From: DAOVFN01 sp964484305
GTDB taxonomy: Archaea; Aenigmatarchaeota; Aenigmatarchaeia; QMZP01
Direction of reading: 5' to 3'
DNA: 19,565 nucleotides
Assembly (NCBI GenBank): GCA_964484305.1
Contig: CAZAEI010000018.1
Span: 1 to 19,565 of the forward strand
Under the pieces are notes generated by a model, which was given only the letters and a program-made list of their open reading frames with translations, was not told the origin of the DNA and ran no database searches. A program made the translations under genes and the position numbers. Every line of letters starts with the position of its first letter. Position 1 is the first letter of the stretch. Below, piece by piece: positions 11,767 through 19,565 of the stretch.

Positions 11767-12347
11767 GGACCAAACCCCTTTCTTATCCTGGACCTCATGC
11801 TGTCAAAGCTCTTCTCAAGGGAGGCCTCCCTTATGTTGCATACAGCGTCCCTCTCCTTGAACAGTATCACAATCTCATCGAGATTCTCCTTCAGACTGCC
11901 TGTGTGCTCGTCAAGGGTCCTGAGCTCCCGGACCCCCTTGCCTGAGGAGAGGAGCTCCTTGTGGAGGCCCTGGATTCCCTTGATTAGGTTTCCCAGCATG
12001 GTAAGAATCCTGTAGTCGTAGTCAACCATCCTCTCGAGCCATTTCTGGGACTTTTCGCTGTCCCACTTGAAGGCCCTGGCCCTTATCTCGTCAGAGAACA
12101 CGCCAATCTCGTCCCTGAGGCCCTCGAAGTCCTTGAGGAGCAGTTCCCTGTGGAGCTCGAATGCTGTCTCCAGGATATTGAACATGGTCTTCTTGGAGAG
12201 CTTGAGGTTCTCCACCATGAGGCTGCAGAAGGTCTCATCGGTCCTGTGGGCCGTTTCCTCGGCGGAGTAGTCATAGCCGGGGATGAGCTTCTTCAGGGAG
12301 CCTATCTTCACGGCCCTGGTCTTCATGGTCATGTCCCACTCGCTCAT
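11763..12347 (-). CDS. helical protein coupled to rhomboid, unknown
   Basis: A 194-residue soluble protein, almost entirely helical, with coiled-coil-like stretches (about 40-75, 88-130 and 150-190). It contains SAEETAHRTDETFCSLMVEN and ends in a basic tail (SRIRKGFGP). There is no signal peptide, TM segment or metal motif; only two cysteines are present. Its stop overlaps the rhomboid start (ATGA), so it is made with the protease and may regulate or recruit it. The ATG at 12347 lies about 24 nt after TTTTTAATAAAC, which suggests a leaderless transcript from a divergent promoter region shared with the metallo-beta-lactamase gene. I do not recognise the family. Confidence 0.75.
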   Translation of the reverse strand: MSEWDMTMKTRAVKIGSLKKLIPGYDYSAEETAHRTDETFCSLMVENLKLSKKTMFNILETAFELHRELLLKDFEGLRDEIGVFSDEIRARAFKWDSEKSQKWLERMVDYDYRILTMLGNLIKGIQGLHKELLSSGKGVRELRTLDEHTGSLKENLDEIVILFKERDAVCNIREASLEKSFDSMRSRIRKGFGP

Positions 12348-12363
12348 GCTAAATAATTCGTTT

Positions 12364-12378
12364 TGTTTATTAAAAACA
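12364..12378. promoter_or_regulatory. divergent TATA region
   Basis: TGTTTATTAAAAACA is near-palindromic. It lies about 24 nt before the ATG at 12347 on - and about 32 nt before the ATG at 12403 on +, so it could serve both operons. Confidence 0.45.
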
Positions 12379-12402
12379 GTTCACAGGACTCCTGTGAGAG
12401 GA

Positions 12403-13224
12403 ATGAGGAACCGGACATGGCCCCTGATGATATTAATAATTGCTCTGGCAATATCAATCATGCCTCTTGACACCAGTGAAATGAAGGAGAACCGGGGGAT
12501 AGAAATGAAAAAGACAGGGCTGACCCTCACCACGCTCTATGATAATTACCAGCACGACCCCGAACTGAGAACCGGCTGGGGTTTTTCATGCCTTGTGAGG
12601 GCCGGTGGAAAGAGCACACTGTTCGATACCGGGGCTGATTTCCAGACACTGTTCCATAACATGGGGAAGCTTGGCATAGACCCGGGGGGCATTGACCTGA
12701 TTGTCCTGTCTCACATTCACGGGGACCACACAGGGGGGCTTGAGGGAATCCTGGGGGCGAACCCGAACGTGACTGTGTATGCGCTCAAGTCCTTTCCCAG
12801 GGGATTCAAGGAGAGCATAAAATCCAGTGGGGCTGAGCTTGTCGAGGTCTCCGACCCGGTGAAGATATCCGAGGGGGTCTATACGACAGGGGAGCTCGGA
12901 ACATGGATAAGGGAGCAGTCCCTGGTTATCAATACAGAAAGGGGCCTGGTCATCCTGACGGGATGCGCCCATCCCGGGGTCGTTGATATCGTCAAGGAAG
13001 TCAAGGGAATGGTGAACGGGAGCGTGTACCTCGTCATGGGCGGCTTCCACCTTTCAGACACGGGTGATGATGAGCTGGGACCTGTCATATCATCCTTCAG
13101 AGAGCTCGGGGTGGAGAAGGCGGCACCATGCCACTGCTCCGGAGAGAGGGCAGGGGAGCTGTTCAGGAAGGAATACAGGGATGATTACATAGCGAACGGC
13201 GTGGGAATGGTAATTGAGATATAA
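12403..13224 (+). CDS. MBL-fold hydrolase, MJ0301-like, N-terminal anchor
   Basis: From the ATG at 12403 the protein has 273 residues. The metallo-beta-lactamase core has SHIHGDHTGG (H104, H106, D108, H109), GCAHPG (H190), GGFHL (H216) and CHCSG (H244), a full two-metal site. The order and wording match the family of MJ0301, reported as 7,8-dihydropterin-6-methyl-(ribofuranosyl)aminobenzene-phosphate synthase in methanopterin synthesis. Unusually, a hydrophobic segment (WPLMILIIALAISIM) precedes the core, so it may be membrane-anchored or exported. If translation starts at the internal ATG at 12508 (MKKTGLTLTT) the anchor disappears. The true start decides its compartment. The exporter gene follows closely. 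Confidence 0.8.
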   Translation: MRNRTWPLMILIIALAISIMPLDTSEMKENRGIEMKKTGLTLTTLYDNYQHDPELRTGWGFSCLVRAGGKSTLFDTGADFQTLFHNMGKLGIDPGGIDLIVLSHIHGDHTGGLEGILGANPNVTVYALKSFPRGFKESIKSSGAELVEVSDPVKISEGVYTTGELGTWIREQSLVINTERGLVILTGCAHPGVVDIVKEVKGMVNGSVYLVMGGFHLSDTGDDELGPVISSFRELGVEKAAPCHCSGERAGELFRKEYRDDYIANGVGMVIEI

Positions 13225-13248
13225 TGGTCGAAGGTGAGAGAGCTGGAG

Positions 13249-14094
13249 ATGCTAACCCTGGTCATGGAAAGCCTTGCAGAATCCCTGAAGATTCTCTTCA
13301 TGGTCTTCGTGTTCATGGTTATTGTTGACTTCCTGGGGATAAGATACAGGGAGGGGATAAGGAACTTCGCCAGGGGGTTCAAGCAGTATCTGGTTAGCTC
13401 TTTCCTCGGGGCCACCCCCGGCTGCGTGGGGGCCTTTGCCAGCGTGTCCATGTACGTGCACGGGACCATATCATTTGGCGCGATAGTGGCTGCCATGATA
13501 GCCACCTCCGGGGACGAGGCCTTTGTCATGCTGGCCCTGTTCCCTGAGACAGCCCTGCTCGTCTTCGGGGTGCTGTTCATCCTGGGCATCGGTTTTGGCT
13601 GGCTGACCGACAAAGCAGTCGGCAGATACAGGGGACTGGGAAGGATAACAGAATGTAAGGAGTGCAGGCTGATCGTGCACGAGGGCAAGGAGAGTGTTCC
13701 GGAGCATTTCATAAGGGAGCACATCTACGGGCATGTAATCAGGAAGCACATGCCCAAGCTCTTCCTGTGGCTGTTCTTTACCATGCTCTTCCTGGGCATC
13801 CTGAACTCCTGCATACCCCTGGAGGAAATCCTGCCGTCCAGCGGGCTGCTCCTGATTCTGGTAGCGGTCCTGGTGGGGATAATCCCGGAATCAGGGCCAC
13901 ACCTGGTGTTTGTGATGCTGTTTGCCCAGGGCCTGATACCCTTCTCGGTCCTGCTGGCCAGCTCGGTTGTCCAGGACGGGCACGGCCTGCTGCCCATGCT
14001 CTCGCACTCGGTTAAGAACACCTTTGTAATAAAGCTGTTCAACGTGGGGTTCGGCCTCGTGGTCGGGCTGGCCCTGCTGTTCATGGGGTTGTGA
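13249..14094 (+). CDS. ArsP_2-type heavy-metal/Mn exporter
   Basis: A membrane protein of 281 residues from the ATG at 13249 (AAGGTGA 11 bases upstream; a GTG at 13234 is possible). It shows two related halves. First: GATPGCVGAFASVSMYVHGT then FGAIVAAMIATSGDEAFVML. Second: GIIPESGPHLVFVMLFAQGL then SVVQDGHGLLP. These are hallmarks of the 'putative 10TM heavy-metal exporter' family, annotated as arsenic or manganese efflux. The buried acidic and His residues (SGDEA, QDGHG, ESGPH) are plausible metal ligands. A loop between the halves has CKECRLIVHEGKESVPEHF, a CxxC with histidines that may sense or bind metal. Substrate unproven. Confidence 0.82.
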   Translation: MLTLVMESLAESLKILFMVFVFMVIVDFLGIRYREGIRNFARGFKQYLVSSFLGATPGCVGAFASVSMYVHGTISFGAIVAAMIATSGDEAFVMLALFPETALLVFGVLFILGIGFGWLTDKAVGRYRGLGRITECKECRLIVHEGKESVPEHFIREHIYGHVIRKHMPKLFLWLFFTMLFLGILNSCIPLEEILPSSGLLLILVAVLVGIIPESGPHLVFVMLFAQGLIPFSVLLASSVVQDGHGLLPMLSHSVKNTFVIKLFNVGFGLVVGLALLFMGL

Positions 14095-14095
14095 G

Positions 14096-14674
14096 ATGGA
14101 TAAGGAAGAGGAGATTTCAAGAGTGGCAGAAGGGGTGGAGTCCTGCAGGAGGTGCGGCCTGTACAAAACAAGGAACAGGGCCGTGGTCGGGTCAGGCAGC
14201 CCCGATGCCGGGATAATGTTCATCGGCGAGGCCCCCGGGTTCAATGAGGACAAGCAGGGGAAGCCCTTTGTGGGCCGGGCCGGTGGGGTTTTTGATGAGC
14301 TCCTAAAATCGGTGGGCCTGGAGAGGGGGGATGTATACGTCGCGAACGTGCTCAAATGCCGCCCGCCCGGGAACAGGAGCCCTGCCTGGGAGGAGATAAG
14401 GGCCTGCACGCCCCATCTGGACGAGCAGATATCGATAATCAGGCCGGGGGTCATAGCGACCCTGGGGGGCTTCTCCATGTCCTATATATTCGGGAAGTTC
14501 GGCCTGAAGGAGGACAAGATAAGCAGGGTCCACGGGAGGGCCTTCCCTGTGAGCAACCTCGCGGGGATTGAGAGGATAGTCGCCCTCTATCACCCGGCGG
14601 TTGCCACATACAACCCGGGGATGATGGGCGTCCTGCTCGAGGACTTCAAATCACTCGGGGGACTGCCGAAATAA
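14096..14674 (+). CDS. family 4 uracil-DNA glycosylase
   Basis: A 192-residue enzyme that excises uracil from DNA at the start of base-excision repair. Four cysteines for the [4Fe-4S] cluster are C17, C20, C88 and C104. Motif 1 is GEAPGFNEDKQGKPFVGRAG (44-63) and motif 2 is HPAVATYNP (166-174). Asn84 in VANVLKCRPPGNR lies in the uracil-recognition region. Length is normal for thermophile-type family 4 enzymes. The ATG is one base after the stop of the exporter gene, so the two are co-translated. It is probably the last gene of the 12403-14674 operon; the link between repair and metal efflux could be incidental. Confidence 0.95.
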   Translation: MDKEEEISRVAEGVESCRRCGLYKTRNRAVVGSGSPDAGIMFIGEAPGFNEDKQGKPFVGRAGGVFDELLKSVGLERGDVYVANVLKCRPPGNRSPAWEEIRACTPHLDEQISIIRPGVIATLGGFSMSYIFGKFGLKEDKISRVHGRAFPVSNLAGIERIVALYHPAVATYNPGMMGVLLEDFKSLGGLPK

Positions 14675-14707
14675 TCACGGATTTGGCTTTGCACAAAAAC
14701 CTCATTC

Positions 14708-14732
14708 TGCACAAAGATTTAATATTTGTGCA
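14708..14732. terminator. inverted repeat between convergent genes
   Basis: TGCACAAA (14708-14715) and TTTGTGCA (14725-14732) form a perfect 8-bp hairpin around GATTTAATA, followed on + by AATATTAAAAG. A third GCACAAA lies at 14691-14697. Placed between the ends of the glycosylase gene (+) and the permease gene (-), it may mark termination on both strands. Confidence 0.4.
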
Positions 14733-14736
14733 AATA

Positions 14737-15483
14737 TTAAAAGAATAATAATTTGATACCTGAAACAACAACTAACAACACAAACAACCGTTTAACCCAT
14801 AAATTCCCTTTCTTTATCCCAACATGTGCACCTATATAACCACCTGCTGCCATGCCCATAAGCAATACAATTCCAATACGATAATCAATAATTCCGTTGT
14901 ATGCAAAAATAATCACAGAGGAAATTGAAAGTACCATCCAAGGAATAGTATTTGTGGCATTTGCCTCAATGATAGTTAAACCAAAAAATATCATTAATAT
15001 ATAGAAGATGAGTATGCCTGTACCTCCGCCGAAAAACCCCGTAAAAATTTGTACTAAGAAATACAACAATAAGCCAATTATAATTTTTTGTTTTTTGATT
15101 TTACTACGTTGAACACCAATCCCTTTTCTTATAAATATGAGGGGTAAGAGGAGAAGTAATAATACACCAACGATATAGTGGAGTATTTCGGTATTGATAT
15201 TCAATAGAATATTGGCCCCAATGATGGACCCTGCTAAACTAATAATTGTAAGTAGAGGTACATATTTCCAGACAATTTTTTTTGATTTGTAGAATTTTAT
15301 AAATGCTGTAATTGACTGACCAATGCCTCCAAACCTATCGGTTGCTATTGCAATCTGTGGAGGAAGTCCAACAAATATAAGAAACGGAATGGAGAGTAAG
15401 CCTCCCCCGCCTACAGTGGATCCAAAGAAACTTGCTATAACACCAACCAAGAATACAAGAATTAAGGTTAAAGCCTCAGCCAT
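14737..15483 (-). CDS. TauE/SafE-family permease
   Basis: A 248-residue membrane protein with about eight TM helices in two repeats. Family signatures: GSTVGGGGLLSIPFLIFVGL near the N-terminus, ATDRFGGIGQSITAFIKFYK following it, and TGFFGGGTGILIFYILMIFF with EANATNTIPW in the second half. Members move small sulfonates, sulfite or other anions out of or into cells. The ATG at 15483 was chosen because a longer frame to 15579 would overlap the pyrophosphatase gene end and starts with a non-family hydrophobic piece. An AATATTTA box lies about 30 nt upstream. The gene is strikingly AT-rich (LIFIRKG, KKQKIIIG) beside GC-rich genes on both sides, which suggests recent transfer. Confidence 0.88.
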   Translation of the reverse strand: MAEALTLILVFLVGVIASFFGSTVGGGGLLSIPFLIFVGLPPQIAIATDRFGGIGQSITAFIKFYKSKKIVWKYVPLLTIISLAGSIIGANILLNINTEILHYIVGVLLLLLLPLIFIRKGIGVQRSKIKKQKIIIGLLLYFLVQIFTGFFGGGTGILIFYILMIFFGLTIIEANATNTIPWMVLSISSVIIFAYNGIIDYRIGIVLLMGMAAGGYIGAHVGIKKGNLWVKRLFVLLVVVSGIKLLFF

Positions 15484-15556
15484 ATTATTTAATTGGTTTA
15501 GGTAGGTAAATATTATTTTGACATTTATTATGCAAAGCCAATAAAATAGGCAAAGC

Positions 15557-17560
15557 TCACACAGCAGCTGCCACGGCAAAGAAGGCGGCGAACATCAGGG
15601 CGACCTTGCCTATGAGCTTTATCAGTATGTTCAGGCTCGGTCCCGAGGTGTCCTTGAAGGGGTCGCCCACGGTGTCGCCAATCACCGCTGCCTTGTGGAC
15701 CTCTGAGCCCTTGCCCCCGAGGTTCCCGGCCTCTATGTACTTCTTGGCATTGTCCCAAGCGCCCCCTGCATTGGCCATCATTATGGCCATGAGGAATCCT
15801 GTCATGAGGGCCCCGGCCAGGAGGCCTCCCACAGAGGCCGCGCCCAGGGTCAGGCCGAGTATCACAGGCACTGCTATGACTACTATCCCGGGCACAATCA
15901 TCTGCCTGATTGCGCTGCGCGTGGCTATGTCCACGCACCTTGCATAGTCGGGCCTGGCCTTTCCGGACATTATGCCCTTGATCTCCCTGAACTGCCTCCT
16001 GACCTCGCCTATTATTTCAAAGGCGCCGGCGCTCACGGCCCTCATCGTGAGGGCAGAGAACAGGAAGGCGAGCATGGAGCCTATCATGAGGCCCACCATG
16101 ACATTGGGGTCTGTTATGTTTATCACATCGAGCCTGGCAATCGCGAAATAGGCGGCCAGCCAGGCCAGGGCCGAGAGCGCCGCAGAGGATATCGCGAAGC
16201 CCTTGCCTATCGCGGCCGTGGTGTTTCCCACGGAGTCCAGGGCCTCGGCCTTCTTCCTGACGTCCTTGCCAAGGCCTGCCATCTCGGCTATGCCCGCTGC
16301 GTTGTCCACTATGGGGCCGTAGCAGTCTATCGAGAGCAGGATTCCCAGGTTCGCGAGCATGCCCACCGAAGCAATGGCTATGCCGAACAGGCCCGCGTAG
16401 TGGTATGACACCAGGGTGGCCAGGGAGACCAGGACTACGGGTATCACAGTGGACATCATACCCACCGAGAGGCCCTCTATTATGTTCGTGGCAGGGCCGG
16501 TCTGGGAGGACTTCACTATGCCCTGGACAGGGCCCCGCCTGTCAGAGGTGTAGTATTCCGTTGTCTTGCCTATCAGGAAGCCCGCCACCAGGCCTGACAC
16601 CAGGGCCAGGAAGACCCCCAGGTCGTCCAGGACGTACATGGTCACGAAGTAGGCGGCTATCACCATCAGGACATTGCTCACTATCACTCCCCTGTTCAGG
16701 GCGTTTCTTGCAGACTCTGTCTCCTCCTGGAAGCTCCCGGGCTCTCCCGAGGGCCTCACGAAGAGGCTCCCTATCATGGAAGCTATTATGCCGGCCCCTG
16801 CAAGGAGCATGGGAAAGATGAGGCCGGCCTGGCCGAACACGAGGACCCCCAGAATCATGGATGCCAGTATGGCAGACACATAGGACTCGAAGAGGTCAGA
16901 ACCCATGCCCGCTATGTCACCGACATTGTCGCCGACATTGTCGGCTATGGTCGCCGGGTTCCTGGGGTCGTCCTCGGGGATGCCCTTCTCGACCTTTCCC
17001 ACCAGGTCAGCTCCCACGTCGGCTGATTTGGTGAATATCCCGCCTCCTACCCTGAGGAACAGGGCTATGGAGGAGGCGCCGAAGCCGTAGGCAATCAGTA
17101 TCTCGGTGTCCGGGGTCGCTGAGTAGAGGAGGGTGAATATGCCCAGGAGGCCTGCGAGGCCGAGCCCGACCACGACAAACCCCATCACAGAGCCGCCTGA
17201 GAAGGCTATCTTCAGGGCCCCTGAGAAGCTGGTCCTGGCGGCATTTGCAGCCCTCACGTTGGAGTTAGTGGCAATCCTCATGCCTATGTAGCCGGCCAGG
17301 GCGGACACGATGCTGCCCACCATGTAGCTTGCTGACACGTAGAGGCCGAAGAGGAGGCCCAGAATGAGCGCAATCACCAGAACGAAGACGGAAAGGGTCC
17401 TGTACTCCCTACTGAGGAAGGCCATGGAGCCCTCCTGGATGGCCCTGGCAATCTCCCTCATCCTTTCTGTTCCCTGCTCCCTGGAGTTCACGCTCCTCGC
17501 CAGGTATCCCGCAAAGAGCAGGGCCAGGACGGATGACATGAAAATGAGTTCAAGCATCAT
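15557..17560 (-). CDS. hppA: membrane-bound proton/sodium pyrophosphatase
   Basis: A 667-residue protein from the ATG at 17560 (ATGATG; 17557 also possible). It couples PPi hydrolysis to ion pumping across the membrane with about 16 TM helices. Active-site sequences: DVGADLVGKVEKGIPEDDPR (181-200), DNVGDNVGDIAGMGSDLFES (207-226), GPIVDNAAGIAEMAG and, near the end, VIGDTVGDPFKDTSGPSLN. The segment NTTAAIGKGF (446-455) has Ala where K+-independent enzymes have Lys, so K+ dependence is predicted; whether H+ or Na+ is pumped cannot be told from this. The family is complete in length. TATA-like TTTATTTAAAT lies about 39 nt upstream. It recycles biosynthetic PPi into an ion gradient. Confidence 0.96.
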   Translation of the reverse strand: MMLELIFMSSVLALLFAGYLARSVNSREQGTERMREIARAIQEGSMAFLSREYRTLSVFVLVIALILGLLFGLYVSASYMVGSIVSALAGYIGMRIATNSNVRAANAARTSFSGALKIAFSGGSVMGFVVVGLGLAGLLGIFTLLYSATPDTEILIAYGFGASSIALFLRVGGGIFTKSADVGADLVGKVEKGIPEDDPRNPATIADNVGDNVGDIAGMGSDLFESYVSAILASMILGVLVFGQAGLIFPMLLAGAGIIASMIGSLFVRPSGEPGSFQEETESARNALNRGVIVSNVLMVIAAYFVTMYVLDDLGVFLALVSGLVAGFLIGKTTEYYTSDRRGPVQGIVKSSQTGPATNIIEGLSVGMMSTVIPVVLVSLATLVSYHYAGLFGIAIASVGMLANLGILLSIDCYGPIVDNAAGIAEMAGLGKDVRKKAEALDSVGNTTAAIGKGFAISSAALSALAWLAAYFAIARLDVINITDPNVMVGLMIGSMLAFLFSALTMRAVSAGAFEIIGEVRRQFREIKGIMSGKARPDYARCVDIATRSAIRQMIVPGIVVIAVPVILGLTLGAASVGGLLAGALMTGFLMAIMMANAGGAWDNAKKYIEAGNLGGKGSEVHKAAVIGDTVGDPFKDTSGPSLNILIKLIGKVALMFAAFFAVAAAV

Positions 17561-17674
17561 GGTTTCCACTTCTCTATAAATTGGCGGCCCTGATTTAAAT
17601 AAACTGCCCATCCGCGAACTGCGGACTCAGCTTAGGCTTAAAAAGGTTAGCTCCAATAGATATCAGGTGATGTC

Positions 17675-18061
17675 ATGCCGAAAAGAAGGGTCTCTCTGGC
17701 AAAACAGAGACGCGACTGGGAAAAGAGGGTCGAGGATGGTAGAGTGGTTCGGGTGAGTCCCAACAGGTGGAGACTTGCATGCTGGCCGGAACCTGAGGGG
17801 CATGAAAGCCAGGTACATGATTATGCTCCTTCTGATATCCTGGATGCCATGAAGGAATATTGCAAGGGTATAAGGCGCTGCCCTAAATCCCATGTATTCA
17901 CCGGAGATAAATGCGAGCTGTCAGATGATTGCTACGGACGGAGCCTCTTTGGAGGACCCAACTTCCACTATGGCGCCGAAGAATCGCTCGGCCCGCCAGT
18001 AATCAGTATGCTCGAGGACTCCGACTACCTCCGGAAGCGCGCCTCCTCTTCTTCTTATTAG
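17675..18061 (+). CDS. 128-aa Cys-containing unknown protein
   Basis: A soluble, basic N-terminal region (MPKRRVSLAKQRRDWEKRVE) is followed by RWRLACWPEPEGHE and a Cys-rich middle (C63, C69, C80, C86) including CPKSHVFTGDKCELSDDC. The tail is Ser-rich (RKRASSSSY). The cysteines with nearby histidines could bind zinc, but the spacing fits no knuckle I recognise. GGTGATG sits just before the ATG and a TTAAAAAGG box about 35 nt upstream, so the expression signals are good. It is divergent from the pyrophosphatase and converges on the Cys-rich surface protein. Function unknown. Confidence 0.65.
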   Translation: MPKRRVSLAKQRRDWEKRVEDGRVVRVSPNRWRLACWPEPEGHESQVHDYAPSDILDAMKEYCKGIRRCPKSHVFTGDKCELSDDCYGRSLFGGPNFHYGAEESLGPPVISMLEDSDYLRKRASSSSY

Positions 18062-18064
18062 GGC

Positions 18065-19000
18065 TCATACAGAGGGCTTGGGAACCCAGGAGCGCGCACT
18101 TGCCGGGCTCCTTCTCTTCCACCACCAGGCAAGGCCGGCCCCGAAAGCCGCCATGGCCACCATGACTGCCGCGTATATGCTCGTCGCCGGGTCGAGGAAG
18201 AATCCCGTGGGCGGCCCGCCATCTTCCCCTGAAACATCCTCTCCATACCCAAGGCACTCCCCCTGGAAGCACCTCTCCGGGCAGACCATGACCTCCTTCC
18301 AGGCGTCCCCGGTACATTCCATCAGCCTCTGGCCCGCGCACACCCTGAGGCCAGCCACGCAGACCCGGGGCAGCCCATCATCAGGGGCCTCGCAGGCCTT
18401 GCTCTCGGCCGGCCTGTTAAGGTCTGTGCCGCAGCTGTTGGCATCCGAGCACTCCCTTGTCTGGGTCCCGTCCACCACGCATTCCGACCAATCCGTGCAT
18501 TCCCAGAGCGGCGTGCAAGCAGGGGGCGCAGCACCCCCGCCGCCCCTTCTCGGGCATGAGCCGCAGTCCTGGGGGCAGGAAGAGCAGGTCTCGCCCCCGT
18601 TGCATGCCCCGTCACCGCAGAAGGGAGGTACAGTAAGGTTGATATTGGTCACGCTCCCGCTGTGCCACTCGCCGCTCTCTGCGGCCTTGTGGCCGTTCAC
18701 AAAGAAATCAACAGTCTTGCCCTCGTCCGAGGCATTGCCATTGACGAGCAGCCTCGTGGTATCAAAGGGCCCCTGGGTCCCGTATTCGCCGCTCCTGTTC
18801 GTGGTGACGCTTCCCCTCTCCTCGCCGTCTATCTGGGCGGTTATCGATGTCCCTGAGGGGGCGGGGCCGCCGGCAAACTCAACCGTACCATAGAACGCAT
18901 GGGGTATAGAGCTTGGCGGTGGCGGAGGAGCCTGGGCCAGAGCCATAACAGGAAGCGATGCAACCAGGAGCACAAGGATAGCAAGTATTGGCTTAATCAT
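18065..19000 (-). CDS. exported Cys-rich membrane-anchored protein
   Basis: A 311-residue protein. A signal peptide (KPILAILVLLVASLPVMALA) is followed by a beta-rich domain of ~100 residues with FYGTVEFAGGPAPSGTSITA and VNGHKAAESG, like the immunoglobulin-like modules on archaeal surface proteins. Then comes CGDGACNGGETCSSCPQDCG, a Gly linker, and a thrombospondin-like ECTDWSECVVDGTQTREC with more cysteines up to ~260. A C-terminal TM helix (IYAAVMVAMAAFGAGLAWWW) and RSPASARSW tail anchor it. The many disulfide-ready cysteines suggest an oxidising exterior. The ATG at 19000 with GGTG upstream is preferred to a GTG at 19012. Such modules are common in DPANN-type archaea. Probably an envelope protein. 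Confidence 0.8.
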   Translation of the reverse strand: MIKPILAILVLLVASLPVMALAQAPPPPPSSIPHAFYGTVEFAGGPAPSGTSITAQIDGEERGSVTTNRSGEYGTQGPFDTTRLLVNGNASDEGKTVDFFVNGHKAAESGEWHSGSVTNINLTVPPFCGDGACNGGETCSSCPQDCGSCPRRGGGGAAPPACTPLWECTDWSECVVDGTQTRECSDANSCGTDLNRPAESKACEAPDDGLPRVCVAGLRVCAGQRLMECTGDAWKEVMVCPERCFQGECLGYGEDVSGEDGGPPTGFFLDPATSIYAAVMVAMAAFGAGLAWWWKRRSPASARSWVPKPSV

Positions 19001-19055
19001 ATTGCACACCACACGATTTTCAATAACAGGGAAAGTGATTTAAAAGGGATGGGGT

Positions 19056-19565
19056 TCAGTAGGGGAACCCATAGATGGTGCCCGCATCGCTCATCAGCAA
19101 CCAGTAACCCTTGCCGAGTCCCAGGAAGACGTCAGCACCGAACAAATCACCAGTGGTAGTGAAGGTGCTCCCTGACTCGTTCTGTAGCCTGGTGTACTTG
19201 CCCTCGACCACATCCAGTGCATCGTCAGCCAGGATGGATGTCTCTCCCTTCTCAGGGGATGACCCTATCAACTGCCATCCTGCAATAAGGTCCCTTTCAG
19301 GGGGCATGACCACGGGCATCTCTGACATGAGCCAGTTAAAGGAAACCTCCTTTCCGCCGCTGGCGAACTTGACATAGTACCCATGAAGCGGCTTGAGCTG
19401 GCCATCCTCGGGTATGTACCAGCCGTTATCTGAGTCATACTCGTATATGACGTCATCGGGCCCCATGCCAAGCGCGCTCGTTGCAAGGCTGTCATTGAGC
19501 TCCGTGGGTACCGAGAACAGATTCCAGTCGTCATGGAAGGTTATTATGAAGTCCTGGAAGGTTAT
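19056..19565 (-). CDS. C-terminal part of a large exported protein (partial)
   Basis: The frame is open to the right edge without a stop, so it is the last ~169 residues of a longer protein. It contains DWNLFSVPTELNDSL, GYYVKFASGGKEVSFNW, GWQLIGSSPEKGETSI and GKGYWLLMSDAGTIYGFPY. The 'GWNLxSxP...GYYVKF...GWQLIG...GYWLLM' pattern is a repeated beta-domain seen at the C-terminus of archaeal surface and repeat-containing exported proteins. No anchor follows it. It lies 55 bases ahead of the Cys-rich surface protein on the same strand, which has its own TATA-like CTTTTAAAT box in between. Confidence 0.7.
   Translation of the reverse strand: MTFQDFIITFHDDWNLFSVPTELNDSLATSALGMGPDDVIYEYDSDNGWYIPEDGQLKPLHGYYVKFASGGKEVSFNWLMSEMPVVMPPERDLIAGWQLIGSSPEKGETSILADDALDVVEGKYTRLQNESGSTFTTTGDLFGADVFLGLGKGYWLLMSDAGTIYGFPY

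Noticed and set aside
15484..15579. N-terminal extension of the permease overlapping the pyrophosphatase gene
   Set aside because: It would overlap the end of the upstream gene and is not family-like; the ATG at 15483 begins a proper first TM helix.
1..19565. CRISPR array, insertion sequence or complete prophage
   Set aside because: No regularly spaced repeats, transposase or phage structural genes were seen.

Overview
The window is archaeal chromosomal DNA. It carries a group II chaperonin (thermosome), the archaeal initiation factor aIF2 gamma, a [4Fe-4S] family 4 uracil-DNA glycosylase, a membrane-bound pyrophosphatase, TATA boxes about 25 nt ahead of leaderless starts, and GGTGA-type ribosome binding sites. 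The Cys-rich exported protein near the right edge (CGDGACNG, 'ECTDWSECV' modules) and the tiny genes resemble uncultured DPANN-type archaea. I cannot fix the phylum from this sequence alone.

Layout. 1-448: end of an unrecognised gene and a small 3-TM protein. 461-2089(-): thermosome. 2253-2958: micro-genes, a 4-5 Cys mini-protein and an acidic peptide on +, and an integrase N-terminal remnant plus two small frames on -. 3021-6166: an RNA-gene island with tRNA-Asp(GTC), a LAGLIDADG endonuclease whose 3' end runs into that tRNA gene, 5S rRNA, a pentapeptide-repeat protein, a MazG-like protein with duplicated Cys motifs, and tRNA-Lys(CTT). 6256-8645(+): aIF2 gamma and an aminotransferase. 8677-10092: a tiny basic protein divergent from a DNA methyltransferase. 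10155-11106: an EamA transporter flanked by 17-bp direct repeats. 11116-12347(-): rhomboid protease plus a helical partner. 12403-14674(+): metallo-beta-lactamase-fold protein, ArsP_2-type exporter and uracil-DNA glycosylase. 14737-17560(-): AT-rich TauE-like permease and the pyrophosphatase. 17675-19565: a small unknown protein and two exported proteins. No stretch over 300 bases lacks a gene.

The main result is that all three structural RNA genes are interrupted, giving five candidate introns in about 3.2 kb. tRNA-Asp has one in the D-loop and one in the T-loop. tRNA-Lys has one at 37/38 and one of 82 nt in the T-loop, at the same 59/60 position as in tRNA-Asp. The 5S rRNA gene carries a 20-nt insertion that folds into a canonical bulge-helix-bulge (4-bp central helix, two 3-nt bulges). 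Cutting at the canonical bulge positions restores a normal 5S loop C. I know of such introns in archaeal tRNA, 16S and 23S rRNA and a few mRNAs, but I cannot recall one in 5S rRNA. A homing-type endonuclease lies between the 5S and tRNA-Asp genes.

A second unexplained element is a ~50-bp sequence present three times: after the 5S gene, within a tiny basic protein gene, and before the EamA gene.
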